NCBI GenBank assembly: GCA_046262295.1
Contig: JBHENC010000010.1
Coordinates: 77,733 to 141,732 of the forward strand
Length of the DNA: 64,000 nucleotides
Source of the DNA: JBHENC01 sp046262295
Lineage (GTDB): Bacteria; Acidobacteriota; Blastocatellia; Pyrinomonadales; Pyrinomonadaceae
Direction: 5' to 3'
A model generated the notes under the pieces. The model had not been told where the DNA came from and searched no databases. It worked only from the letters and a program-made list of their open reading frames with translations. Below are positions 52,964 through 61,197 of this stretch, piece after piece. Numbering within the stretch: the stretch's first letter is position 1; the number at the start of each line of letters is the position of its first letter. The position numbers were made by a program, and so were the translations under genes.

Positions 52964-54298
52964 ATGGAAATTCATAAGCGCAATTACAAAAAATTGTTCG
53001 AACAACTCGCACATAAAAGCTTAGCGGTCGTTAACTGCGCACAACTTGTGACGCTTCGCGGCGCGAAGAGGCCGCGCGCGGGCAGAGGGGAGATGCGGGA
53101 GCTTGGCATTATTACAGACGGCGCAATGATTGTGCGCGACGGGCGCATTACGTTGACGGGCGAACGCGCTTTTGTTGAAAAAGAGATCGAAGCGGATTGC
53201 GAAATCGTTGACGCGGGCGGGCGCGTCGTGCTGCCCGGCTTTGTTGATGCGCATACGCATCCGGTCTTTGCCGGTACGCGCGTTGACGAATACGAACAGC
53301 GCGCAAGCGGCGCGAGTTATCAAGAGATAGCGGAGGCGGGCGGCGGCATTCGCGCCACCGTCAGGCGCACGCGCGCGGCGACGGAAGCCGAACTTACAGA
53401 AAGCGCGAAGCGTTACGCCGGATGGTTTCTGCGCGGCGGCACGACGACGATTGAAGCCAAGTCCGGCTATGGCCTTTCTGTGGAAGACGAACTCAAGATG
53501 CTGCGCGTGATGCGCCGTCTTGATCGGGAAACGCCGCTGCGATACGTGCCGACGTTTCTCGGCGCACATGAAGTGCCGGATGAATTTCGCGGGCGCCGCG
53601 AAGAGTATATAGAATTAATCGTCGAAGAGATGCTGCCGCGCGTCGTCGCCGAAAAGCTCGCGCGTTACTGCGATGTGTTTTGCGAAGAGAAAGTTTTCAG
53701 CGTGGAAGAATCGCGGCGGATTCTGCGCGCAGCCAAATCGCTCGGACTGGGTTTGCGCATCCACGCGGATCAACTCTCGCTCGGCGGCGGCGCGCTGCTC
53801 GCGGCGGAACTCAGGACGGCGACCGCCGATCATCTGGAACACACGGACACGGCGGGCATCAAGGCATTGCGCGCAAGCAACGTGCAGCCGGTGCTTCTGC
53901 CCGGTTCCGTCTATGCGCTCGGCTCGCAGCGTTATCCGCCCGCGCGCGCGATGATTGATGCGAATCTCGCCGTTGTGCTCGCAACGGATTTCAATCCCGG
54001 CTCGTCGCCGACCGCTTCGATGCAGATGATTCTCTCGCTTGCCTCCACGCAGATGAAGATGACGCCCGCCGAAAGCATCACGGCGTCTACGATCAACGCT
54101 GCGTATAGTTTAAATCTGGGAAGCGAAACCGGATCACTGGAGACGGGCAAGCGCGCCGACTTTGTGATACACGATGCGGCGGACTATCGTGAACTCGCCT
54201 ATTTCTTCGGCGTCGAGCACGCGCACGCAGTCTACACAGAAGGGCGACTCGTTTATCAACGCGAAGATCATTCAGCGCACAAAACGAATCAGGCTTGA
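52964..54298 (+). CDS. hutI: Imidazolonepropionase
   Basis: A 444-residue amidohydrolase, third enzyme of histidine degradation (imidazolonepropionate to formiminoglutamate). The metal HxH is in VDAHTHPVFAGTR; further motifs are GGTTTIEAKSGYGLSVEDEL, TFLGAHEVPDEFRG, LRIHADQLSLGGGA, ATADHLEHTD and ATDFNPGSSPT with the active-site Asp. ATG 52964 is used; a TTG precedes it in frame at 52961. It follows hutG by 24 bases. The enzyme order U-G-I here closes the lower pathway within one operon. Confidence 0.95.
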   Translation: MEIHKRNYKKLFEQLAHKSLAVVNCAQLVTLRGAKRPRAGRGEMRELGIITDGAMIVRDGRITLTGERAFVEKEIEADCEIVDAGGRVVLPGFVDAHTHPVFAGTRVDEYEQRASGASYQEIAEAGGGIRATVRRTRAATEAELTESAKRYAGWFLRGGTTTIEAKSGYGLSVEDELKMLRVMRRLDRETPLRYVPTFLGAHEVPDEFRGRREEYIELIVEEMLPRVVAEKLARYCDVFCEEKVFSVEESRRILRAAKSLGLGLRIHADQLSLGGGALLAAELRTATADHLEHTDTAGIKALRASNVQPVLLPGSVYALGSQRYPPARAMIDANLAVVLATDFNPGSSPTASMQMILSLASTQMKMTPAESITASTINAAYSLNLGSETGSLETGKRADFVIHDAADYRELAYFFGVEHAHAVYTEGRLVYQREDHSAHKTNQA

Positions 54299-54309
54299 GG
54301 CGCAGTAAG

Positions 54310-55368
54310 ATGTCGAAACAGCAAACGGACACACTAAAGCATCAATCAACGCTCGCCGCGCCCGCGCGTTATTTTCCGCTGGAGAAAGGTCTTTACGAAG
54401 TCGTCGCCGGACTGAAAGCTTTAGGTGCGGATTTCGGTAATGGTGAGATTGATGCGCGTGTGTTTCAGATTGATTGTGAGTTTGCAAAATATAGAAGCAA
54501 TAAACTGCGATGCCGCGCCGAACGTCTCGATAAGTATTACGCAACGGCCAACTACACGCCTGCACTCGATCAGGCAATCGCGCGCTTTCTGCTGAAGCGA
54601 TTCGTGACGGAATATCCACAGCTTTTCTCGTGTGAAATTTTAGCTGGCGGCAAGAGCGCGTTGCGTTGCGAATTGACGGGGGAAGTTTTAATTTTCGATG
54701 CGGAGATGAAGCTAATCGAAGTGCGCGGCAGCGACATTGCTTCGCGCGTGCCGGAGTATGCGTCTGCCTTCGATGGTTTGTGCTCGCAAGTGCCGGAGGA
54801 TATAGCGGTCGTCAGCCTCGCGCCGGAAGGCAACGATTATCTTACGGCGATCCATTTGTGCAGCCCAAGCCACTGGGCTGCGGAAGACAAAATCGGCAAG
54901 AACTTTACGGCGATTCACGCGCCTGTGCCCGGCATCGAGCGCATTAACCGAACCGCTCCTTCGCTGGTTGACGCGATGATTAACAAAGGGCCGTTCGTTC
55001 GCTTTGCGTGGGGCATCACGGGCGACACACGTCTGAATCATCACCCGCAACCGCCGCCCGGCTTAACAATCGAACAATGGCGCGGGCGCACCTTTCAGGC
55101 GAAGAACGCTTCATCGCCTTTCGCCCTGCGAATCGAGCGACAGGTATTGCACGGATTGCCGGAGCTAAACGCCGCGCTCTTTGCGATTCGCGTCTATTTT
55201 ATCAGCGGCGAAGAGATTCGCGCGAATGAAAGAGAACGCGCGTTGTTGCGCGCGGCATTGTTGTCCATGACGCCCGAAAGCCGCGCGTACAAAGGATTGG
55301 ATGAGAACATGGAAGACGTCATCGCGTGGCTCGATAACGGTTCGGCAGCGTCGCGCGGCAACGCCTGA
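54310..55368 (+). CDS. DUF3445 / heme-dependent oxidative N-demethylase-like protein
   Basis: A 352-residue protein from ATG 54310 (MSKQQTD), with GAGG about 10 bases upstream. Features match the DUF3445 family: RYFPLEKGLYEVVAGLKALG, VFQIDCEFAKYRSNKLRCRA, EDIAVVSLAPEGNDYLTAIH, LCSPSHWAAEDKIGKNFTAIH, FVRFAWGITGDTRLNHHP and LRIERQVLHGLPELNAALFAI. Relatives act as heme-dependent N-demethylase alpha subunits; whether this one binds heme is not shown. It starts 12 bases after hutI, so it is probably in the hut operon, an uncommon context. Confidence 0.85.
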   Translation: MSKQQTDTLKHQSTLAAPARYFPLEKGLYEVVAGLKALGADFGNGEIDARVFQIDCEFAKYRSNKLRCRAERLDKYYATANYTPALDQAIARFLLKRFVTEYPQLFSCEILAGGKSALRCELTGEVLIFDAEMKLIEVRGSDIASRVPEYASAFDGLCSQVPEDIAVVSLAPEGNDYLTAIHLCSPSHWAAEDKIGKNFTAIHAPVPGIERINRTAPSLVDAMINKGPFVRFAWGITGDTRLNHHPQPPPGLTIEQWRGRTFQAKNASSPFALRIERQVLHGLPELNAALFAIRVYFISGEEIRANERERALLRAALLSMTPESRAYKGLDENMEDVIAWLDNGSAASRGNA

Positions 55369-55392
55369 AACCGCGCACGCGAATTTTCAGTA

Positions 55393-56826
55393 TCAGCGCC
55401 AGCCGACTGAGCCGCGCACCGATTCGATTAGTTTGGCGGAGTTGTAGCCGATTCCGTCTTTGAAAACCATTTCAACTTTTTCGATGTCGTTGATGTTAGT
55501 TGAAGGGTCGCCTTTGACGACGATTAAATCCGCTTGCTTGCCCGCATTGATAGTGCCGACGCGGTCGGCTATGCCCAGATAGTTTGCGCCGTTTTCGGTG
55601 GCTATGTGAATCGCTTCCGTAGGCGTGAAGCCCGCTTCCACAAGGAGTTCGACTTCGCGCTGGCTGCCGAAGCCCGCGACGACTGCGCCGTTGCCCGTCG
55701 GGTCTGTGCCTGCCAGCAGCAGCCCGCCCGCTTTGACGAAGGCACGCTCGAACTGCATCTCTTTCTGAAAAGCAATCGTGTACGGCGAATCTTTTCGCTC
55801 GCCCAATCGTGCGCGCGTCGTCAGATATTGAATGCGCGCGTCCTGCGTCATCGCGTCCAACACTCTCTGTTGAAGCGGCGGGCGATTCGGGATGAACGCC
55901 TCGAAGACCGGAAGCGTCGAAGTGATGGCGACTTTGCGCGCGACCAGATCGCGTATCATCTCCTGCACGGGCGCGCTTTCGATGTCGAGCTTCGTTAAGT
56001 TCGCCACCGTCTCGCTTTGCGCGGGACACACGTCCGGCTTTTTGTTCGGGAGAAATTCCGTGTCAACGATAATGCCGTGCTCCAGATTGTCTATACCGAT
56101 GGTGGCGGCTTCGCGGAAGCCTACGGCGCAGAGATGGCCTGTGATCTTGTGTTTGCGGCGGTGAGCGGCGCGCACGGCTTCCGAGAGTTCGGCGCGCGTG
56201 ATGTACATATACGCTTTGAATGAAGTCGCGCCCTGATCCGACCAGAATTCGACCATGCGGCGCGCGTCCGCCGCATCCGTGAGCACATGAAACTGCGTCG
56301 CAAAGCTGCCCGTGCCGTCGAGATACGGCCCCGTCACGTCCATCTTCGGGCCGGGAATTTTCCCTGTGTCAATCAGCTTCTTGAGATTAATGTCCGTGTA
56401 CGGCTCGACGCTGCCCGCCGTGCGCAACGATGTGATGCCGCTCGCCAGATACAGTTTCGGAAAGCTCCAGCCGAGTTCGTTAAAGAGCACGAGTTTGCCC
56501 GCCGGATAAAACATATGTTCATGCAGCATCACGAAGCCGGGCATCACCGTCTGACCGCGCAGGTCAATGACTTTCGCAGCGGGCGGAACAGCCGTGTCGT
56601 TGGCATTGCCGATTGTTTGAATCCTGCCGTTTGCGATGACGATTGTTTGATCGGGCTTGGCGGGTGCGCCCGTGCCATCAATCACGCGCGCGTGCGCGAG
56701 CGCGACGATTGGCGCATCAACGCTGACATACTCGCGCACTTCGGGCGAGAGCGCCGGAATCGTTTGCGCCGCCATCGTATTGACGAGCAGCGCGAGCAGC
56801 AACGAACAGAGCGTAAGCTTTCGCAT
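55393..56826 (-). CDS. Secreted amidohydrolase (imidazolonepropionase-like)
   Basis: A 478-residue metal-dependent amidohydrolase from ATG 56826, which has GGGAGA 7 bases upstream and starts a Sec signal (LTLCSLLLALLVNTMAAQ). The earlier frame start at 56916 overlaps the sugar-kinase gene and is not used. Motifs: MPGFVMLHEHMFYPAGK (HxH), KAYMYITRAELSEAVR, HKITGHLCAVGF, IDNLEHGIIVDTEF and LLAGTDPTGNGAVVAGF with the Asp. Such exported enzymes are frequent in Acidobacteriota; the substrate is unknown, possibly a dipeptide or cyclic imide. It follows the sugar-kinase gene on the same strand. Confidence 0.88.
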   Translation of the reverse strand: MRKLTLCSLLLALLVNTMAAQTIPALSPEVREYVSVDAPIVALAHARVIDGTGAPAKPDQTIVIANGRIQTIGNANDTAVPPAAKVIDLRGQTVMPGFVMLHEHMFYPAGKLVLFNELGWSFPKLYLASGITSLRTAGSVEPYTDINLKKLIDTGKIPGPKMDVTGPYLDGTGSFATQFHVLTDAADARRMVEFWSDQGATSFKAYMYITRAELSEAVRAAHRRKHKITGHLCAVGFREAATIGIDNLEHGIIVDTEFLPNKKPDVCPAQSETVANLTKLDIESAPVQEMIRDLVARKVAITSTLPVFEAFIPNRPPLQQRVLDAMTQDARIQYLTTRARLGERKDSPYTIAFQKEMQFERAFVKAGGLLLAGTDPTGNGAVVAGFGSQREVELLVEAGFTPTEAIHIATENGANYLGIADRVGTINAGKQADLIVVKGDPSTNINDIEKVEMVFKDGIGYNSAKLIESVRGSVGWR

Positions 56827-56885
56827 TCTGTTTCTCCCTGAAAAAATATTCACCTTTGTATTATGGCAACCATCGCGGGCACGTC

Positions 56886-57788
56886 CTATTCCGACAAAAT
56901 CTGCTCGAACTCGCACGGGTTAATCAAAGGCGTCGCGCCCGTTTGCGTTGCGATCCATGCGCCCGCGCGGTTGGCCGCGTCGCTGATCTTTTCGAGCGGC
57001 GCGCCCTGCAAATAAAAGTGTGCGAGCGTCGCCGCAAACGCATCGCCCGCGCCGATGGTATCCGCAACCGGAACTTCAAAGCCGGAATGCTCGATCATCT
57101 CTTCTTCCGTGACCAGTAAACTGCCTTTTGCGCCGCGCGTGATGGCAACCATCTCAAGCTCGAAGACTTGCCGCAGGCGATTGGCGAAGGCGTGATGACC
57201 GCGCCCGCCGAGTTTTAAAGTTTCCGCAACTCGCGGAAGCTCGTCGCCGTTGAGCTTCACGAGGCTAGCGAGTTCCAGCGATTGCGCGAGCAGTTCGGCG
57301 GTCACGAATGAATGGCGCAGGTTAACGTCAAAAAGACGCAAAGCCCCGGGGCGCGTACCTTGCAGAAATCTGAGAATGGTTTCGCGTGAGCGCACAGAGC
57401 GTTGCGCCAGCGTTCCGAAACAAACGGCGTCGGCCTGTGCCGCGAGTTGTTCCCACTGCGGCGTCCATTCCAGATAATCCCACGCGACATCCTGAAAGCT
57501 TGTGTAGCGCGGCTCGCCCGTTTCGTTGATTTCCACACGCACCTGTCCGGTCGCGTGTTCCTCGTCGCGCTGCACGTAAAGAGGCGAGAGGTGTAAATCT
57601 TCGAGACGTTCCAAAGCCTCATGTCCGAGATCGTCCGCACCGATGCGGCTGGCGACAAACGCTTGATTTCCCAGAAGGCGCGCGACATAAGCGAAGTTAG
57701 CGGGCGCGCCACCCAACTGCCTGCCGCCGGGCAGCACGTCCCACAGCAATTCGCCCAACCCGACAATCGTTCGTTGCGCTGAACTCAT
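56886..57788 (-). CDS. PfkB-family carbohydrate kinase, fructokinase-like
   Basis: A 300-residue ribokinase-family enzyme. N-terminal VGLGELLWDVLPGGRQLGGA then PANFAYVARLLG forms the sugar-binding part; the C-terminal signature VADTIGAGDAFAATLAHFYL carries the catalytic Asp in GAGD and the anion hole. The GGAPANFA motif points to a fructokinase or a related sugar kinase. It lies 34 bases after the amidase gene and ahead of the amidohydrolase on the minus strand; a common transcript is likely, but a shared pathway is not evident. Confidence 0.9.
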   Translation of the reverse strand: MSSAQRTIVGLGELLWDVLPGGRQLGGAPANFAYVARLLGNQAFVASRIGADDLGHEALERLEDLHLSPLYVQRDEEHATGQVRVEINETGEPRYTSFQDVAWDYLEWTPQWEQLAAQADAVCFGTLAQRSVRSRETILRFLQGTRPGALRLFDVNLRHSFVTAELLAQSLELASLVKLNGDELPRVAETLKLGGRGHHAFANRLRQVFELEMVAITRGAKGSLLVTEEEMIEHSGFEVPVADTIGAGDAFAATLAHFYLQGAPLEKISDAANRAGAWIATQTGATPLINPCEFEQILSE

Positions 57789-57822
57789 TAGCTTCTCACC
57801 GTGAGCAATCTACTTGTGCGCT

Positions 57823-59481
57823 TCACGCGCGCAGAACGGTGTGCGGCGAGAATTGCGGCGGGCGGCGCAGTTTCGTCGCTTGCTCGTAAGCGTAGGCGAG
57901 CTTGATGAGCACCTGTTCCGTGTAGGCTTTGCCGAAGAAGGAAAGGCCGACGGGCAGCCCCGAGACGTATCCGGCGGGAACGGTGATGTGCGGGTATCCG
58001 GCGACAGCAGAAGGGGTCGAAAAGCCGCCCGTGAAATGATCGCCGTTGAGCAGATCGGTCGGCCACGCGGGGCCGCCCGTCGGCGCGATGATCGCATCGA
58101 GCCGTTGCTGGTTCATCACAGCGTCTATGCCTTCGGTTCTTGAGAGGCGATGGTTTTTGGCAAGCGCCTCGATGTATTCCTTGCTGGTGAGCGCCCCCTT
58201 CGCTTCCGCTTTAATGAAAATGTCCTGACCGAAGAAGGGCATCTCTTTGTCACGATTGCGTTCGTTGAAGGCGATAATTTCTTTTAGCGAATGAACGGGC
58301 GTGCCCGCCCCGCGCGCTTCCAGATAGGCGTTAAGGTCGCTCTTGAATTCGTAAAGCAGTACCTCGAACTCCGAGTCGTCGAATTTTCCGGTCGTCGGAA
58401 TATCCGCCGGATCAACGATGATTGCGCCGAGCCGTTTCATCTCCGCGATGGCGGCGCTCATCAAAGCGTCAACGCGATCATTGAAGCCGAAGAACTTGCG
58501 CGCGACGCCGATGCGTGCGCCGCGAAGTCCGTTCGCGTCTAAAAACTTTGTGTAGTCGCTTTGCGCTTTGCCGCGACTTTCATTTGTCGCCGCATCGCGC
58601 GGATCAATGCCGGTCAGTGCGGTGAGAAGTATGGCGGCGTCCGTGACGGTGCGCGCCATCGGCCCGGCGGTGTCCTGACTGTGAGAGATGGGGATAATCC
58701 CTGCCCGACTGACGAGGCCGACCGTCGGCTTGATGCCGACGAGGGAATTGGCGGACGACGGGCAGACAATCGAGCCGTCTGTTTCCGTGCCGATGGCCGC
58801 CGCGCAGAGATTCGCCGCGACCGCCGCGCCCGAACCGGAACTCGAACCGCACGGGTTGCGATCAAGCGTGTAAGGATTCTGTGTTTGGCCGCCGCGCCCG
58901 CTCCAGCCGCTCGAAGCGTGGCTCGAACGAAAGTTTGCCCACTCGCTCAAATTGGTTTTGCCTAAAATGACCGCACCGGCTTCGCGCAATCTTTGCGCAA
59001 TGAAAGCATCGCGCGGCGGCGTTGAGCCAAGAAGCGCGAGCGAGCCTGCAGTGGTTTGCATACGATCCGCCGTGTCTATGTTGTCTTTGATGAGAACAGG
59101 GATGCCGTGCAACGCGCCGCGCACTTTCCCGGCCTTGCGTTCGCGGTCGAGCGCGTCGGCGATTTGCAGCGCGTCCGGGTTGATCTCGATAACGGAATTG
59201 AGAGCCACGCCGCGCTTGTCTATCGAATCTATGCGGGCGAGGTATTTTTTGGCGATACTGTGCGCCGTTAGTTTGCCCGACTGCATCGCCTGTTGTAAGG
59301 CGGCAATGGTCGTTTCCTGCAACTCGAAGGAATCCGCTGCGGAAGTTGTCGGGGCGAAGCTTTTGCGCAAACTGAACGGAAGTGCGCCGCACGTTGCCGC
59401 GAAAGCGCTCGCAAGCGCGCTGGCGTGCAGAAATTTTCTGCGCTTGATCGAAACCTTATTGGTATCTTTGCTCCGGCTCAT
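57823..59481 (-). CDS. Amidase-signature family enzyme, Tat-exported
   Basis: A 552-residue amidase from ATG 59481 (frame opens at 59520). The N-terminus has a twin-Arg-type signal (KRRKFLHASALASAFA), so export by the Tat route is likely. The Ser-cisSer-Lys triad is visible in VLIKDNIDTADRM (Lys), NPCGSSSGSGAAVA (cis-Ser region) and GTETDGSIVCPSSANSLVG (nucleophile region), followed by KPTVGLVSRAGIIPIS. It cleaves amides; the substrate is unknown. Homologues are often annotated as GatA-like, but the export signal and lack of gatB/C argue against a tRNA role. Confidence 0.9.
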   Translation of the reverse strand: MSRSKDTNKVSIKRRKFLHASALASAFAATCGALPFSLRKSFAPTTSAADSFELQETTIAALQQAMQSGKLTAHSIAKKYLARIDSIDKRGVALNSVIEINPDALQIADALDRERKAGKVRGALHGIPVLIKDNIDTADRMQTTAGSLALLGSTPPRDAFIAQRLREAGAVILGKTNLSEWANFRSSHASSGWSGRGGQTQNPYTLDRNPCGSSSGSGAAVAANLCAAAIGTETDGSIVCPSSANSLVGIKPTVGLVSRAGIIPISHSQDTAGPMARTVTDAAILLTALTGIDPRDAATNESRGKAQSDYTKFLDANGLRGARIGVARKFFGFNDRVDALMSAAIAEMKRLGAIIVDPADIPTTGKFDDSEFEVLLYEFKSDLNAYLEARGAGTPVHSLKEIIAFNERNRDKEMPFFGQDIFIKAEAKGALTSKEYIEALAKNHRLSRTEGIDAVMNQQRLDAIIAPTGGPAWPTDLLNGDHFTGGFSTPSAVAGYPHITVPAGYVSGLPVGLSFFGKAYTEQVLIKLAYAYEQATKLRRPPQFSPHTVLRA

Positions 59482-59554
59482 TCGATATCTTTCCCTTTTT
59501 CGATTAGCTCCACCGAGCAACGGAAGTTGTTTGCCTGCGGTGTAATCTCGAACG

Positions 59555-59740
59555 CTATTGGCCTTCTCGCTTGTCTGCCGTTTGCCTGCTGCGAATCAAA
59601 TCCGCCAGACCTTCGAGCGCCTTTTTGCCCATCCCCGTCGGGTCTTTCTTCAAGCTCACGGATTCCTGCGCGTCTTTGATGATTCCCAGCAGTTCGTCCC
59701 GCACAATTGTGCGAATCGCCTGTTCATTCATCTCCGTCAT
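59555..59740 (-). CDS. Small hypothetical protein, 61 residues
   Basis: From ATG 59740, with AGAGG 8-12 bases upstream; a longer frame from 59773 has no ribosome binding site. The sequence NEQAIRTIVRDELLGIIKDA and GMGKKALEGLADLIRSRQ is helical and charged, with no membrane segment and no recognised domain. It is 73 bases upstream of the amidase on the same strand and downstream of the terminator at 59803-59841, so it probably heads the amidase transcript. Confidence 0.6.
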   Translation of the reverse strand: MTEMNEQAIRTIVRDELLGIIKDAQESVSLKKDPTGMGKKALEGLADLIRSRQTADKREGQ

Positions 59741-59802
59741 CTCGTTTACCTCTTCTGAAAATGTAGTGTGCAATCGTCGCTAGTATACACAATTCAAAAC
59801 AG

Positions 59803-59841
59803 CGAGAGGCGGGCAACACTTCGTTCGTCGCCCGCCTCTCG
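59803..59841 (-). terminator. Rho-independent terminator
   Basis: A perfect 12-bp stem CGAGAGGCGGGC (59803-59814) with GCCCGCCTCTCG (59830-59841) and a 15-base loop. On the minus strand it is followed by CTGTTTTGAATT, a weak T tract. It lies 40 bases after the stop of the interrupted small gene at 59881-60048. Confidence 0.8.
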
Positions 59842-59880
59842 TTGTCTTAATGCCTTTCTCTTGCTGTTTGTGGTTGATGA

Positions 59881-60048
59881 TTAGTTTCCGTTGTCGCCGA
59901 GCGGGGCGTTGTTTTTGATGTACTCGTACTTGTCCCACCATGTAGGATTGTTCTGGCTCTTGGTCTGCGCGAAAGCAAAGGCGGGAGCGGCTATCATCGA
60001 GACGAGAAGCGAAATTCATGTTAAGGCATTACGCCGTTTCGGGGGCAT
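59881..60048 (-). pseudogene. Small secreted protein gene interrupted by an in-frame TGA
   Basis: From ATG 60048, with AAGGAG 7 bases before it, the frame reads MPPKRRNALT, then TGA (60016-60018), then continues ISLLVSMIAAPAFAFAQTKS and a short mature part with NPTWWDKYEYIKNNAPLGDN before TAA at 59881-59883. Without the TGA this is a perfect small secreted protein: basic n-region, hydrophobic core and AFA cleavage site, and a Trp-rich mature peptide. A terminator follows. No SECIS-like hairpin was seen after this TGA and the position is inside the signal peptide, so a nonsense mutation, sequencing error or start downstream is more likely than selenocysteine. Confidence 0.6.
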
Positions 60049-60279
60049 CTATGATCTCCTTCGATGTTTATCAGGTTATGCAGGAATCGGCAGGGAAACA
60101 CTTAAAAGCGGGGAACAACGTCTCCATGCGCGCCGACTTTGAGAATCCATGTGTTGCGTAAAGTTGCGACGGGAACTTAAAAACGATTGGCGCATATTCT
60201 ATGATTAAGGCGCGACCTTTGCAACGAAAGTGAGCGCGAAGATTTTATAAAATGTTTGTCTTCTCCATAAGGAACAATC

Positions 60280-61119
60280 ATGAATCAGCAACACGAAAAG
60301 GTTATCTTCTCGGACATTGATCTGGCGCGGCGTTTGGAATCCGTTGACGCGATTGGCGGCGCAGAGTATGCCGCGACGCACGCGCGTTTGTTTCCGCAAA
60401 GCGATGCTGCTTCGATGCCCGTCGCGGGCGGATATGCCACCTACGCCGGACGCGAATCGCCGGTCACGCAGGCTTTCGCGCTCGGGCTAAACGGGGAAGT
60501 GGCGAAGGACGAGATGGACGCGCTGGAAGAGTTTTACAGGAAGCAGGGCGCGCCCGTTAACATAGAAGTCTGCCCGCTGGCGCATCCGTCGCTCTTTGAA
60601 CATTTGAGCGCACGCGGCTACAAGCCAATCGAACATTCCAACGTGCTGGTGCGGGCTTTGCCGTTCGCAACTCTCGATGCAGAGAACCGGCACGCGGCGG
60701 TGAGTGTACGTCTGGCGCGGCGTGATGAAGCACAAGTGTGGGCGGAAACGGTTATGAGAGGTTTTTTAGAACCGGAAGAAGCGCCGCCGATGATGATTGA
60801 TATGGGCAAGACCGCTTTTCATGTACCGGCCACGCATTGCTTTGTCGCGGAGCAGGACGGCGTGATAATCGGCGGAGGCTCGATGGGCGTGCGCCATCAG
60901 GTTGCGACACTGTCGGGCGCGAGCACCTTGACCGCTTACCGCAAACGCGGCGCGCAGCAGGCGTTGCTGTATCACAGGCTTAAATATGCCACGACGGAAC
61001 ACGCTTGCGATCTGGCAATGGTCGCCACCCTGCCCGGCAGCGCCTCGCAGCGCAACGTCGAGCGACACGGTTTTCACGTTGCCTACACGCGCACGAAATG
61101 GCTGCGCACATGGGCATAA
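60280..61119 (+). CDS. GNAT-family acetyltransferase
   Basis: A 279-residue protein. The N-terminal half has a substrate-like domain (LARRLESVDAIGGAEYAATH and YATYAGRESPVTQAFALGL) and the C-terminal half a GNAT fold: CFVAEQDGVIIGGGSMGVRH, LSGASTLTAYRKRGAQQALL (acetyl-CoA loop RKRGAQ) and a last strand with QRNVERHGFHVAYTRTKWL. AAGGA precedes the ATG by 7 bases. The acceptor is unknown. It is the first gene after the divergent gap at 60049-60279, in which no other gene is seen. Confidence 0.88.
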   Translation: MNQQHEKVIFSDIDLARRLESVDAIGGAEYAATHARLFPQSDAASMPVAGGYATYAGRESPVTQAFALGLNGEVAKDEMDALEEFYRKQGAPVNIEVCPLAHPSLFEHLSARGYKPIEHSNVLVRALPFATLDAENRHAAVSVRLARRDEAQVWAETVMRGFLEPEEAPPMMIDMGKTAFHVPATHCFVAEQDGVIIGGGSMGVRHQVATLSGASTLTAYRKRGAQQALLYHRLKYATTEHACDLAMVATLPGSASQRNVERHGFHVAYTRTKWLRTWA

Positions 61120-61197
61120 GGTTTAGTCAACGCGCCTGACAGGATTCATGCGCCGTCGCCGTAATGCTTACTATCGCGCTCGCAGATAAAACGGCTC

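Noticed and set aside
60016..60018. UGA at codon 11 as selenocysteine
   Set aside because: No SECIS-like hairpin could be drawn within 40 bases downstream, and a signal peptide is an unlikely place for it.
59780..60019. 79-codon frame MNFASRLDD on the minus strand
   Set aside because: It is one base out of phase with the signal-peptide frame of the interrupted secreted gene and runs through the terminator.
60220..60252. TTGCAA with TTTATA as a promoter for the acetyltransferase
   Set aside because: The spacing of 19 or more bases is too long for a confident call.
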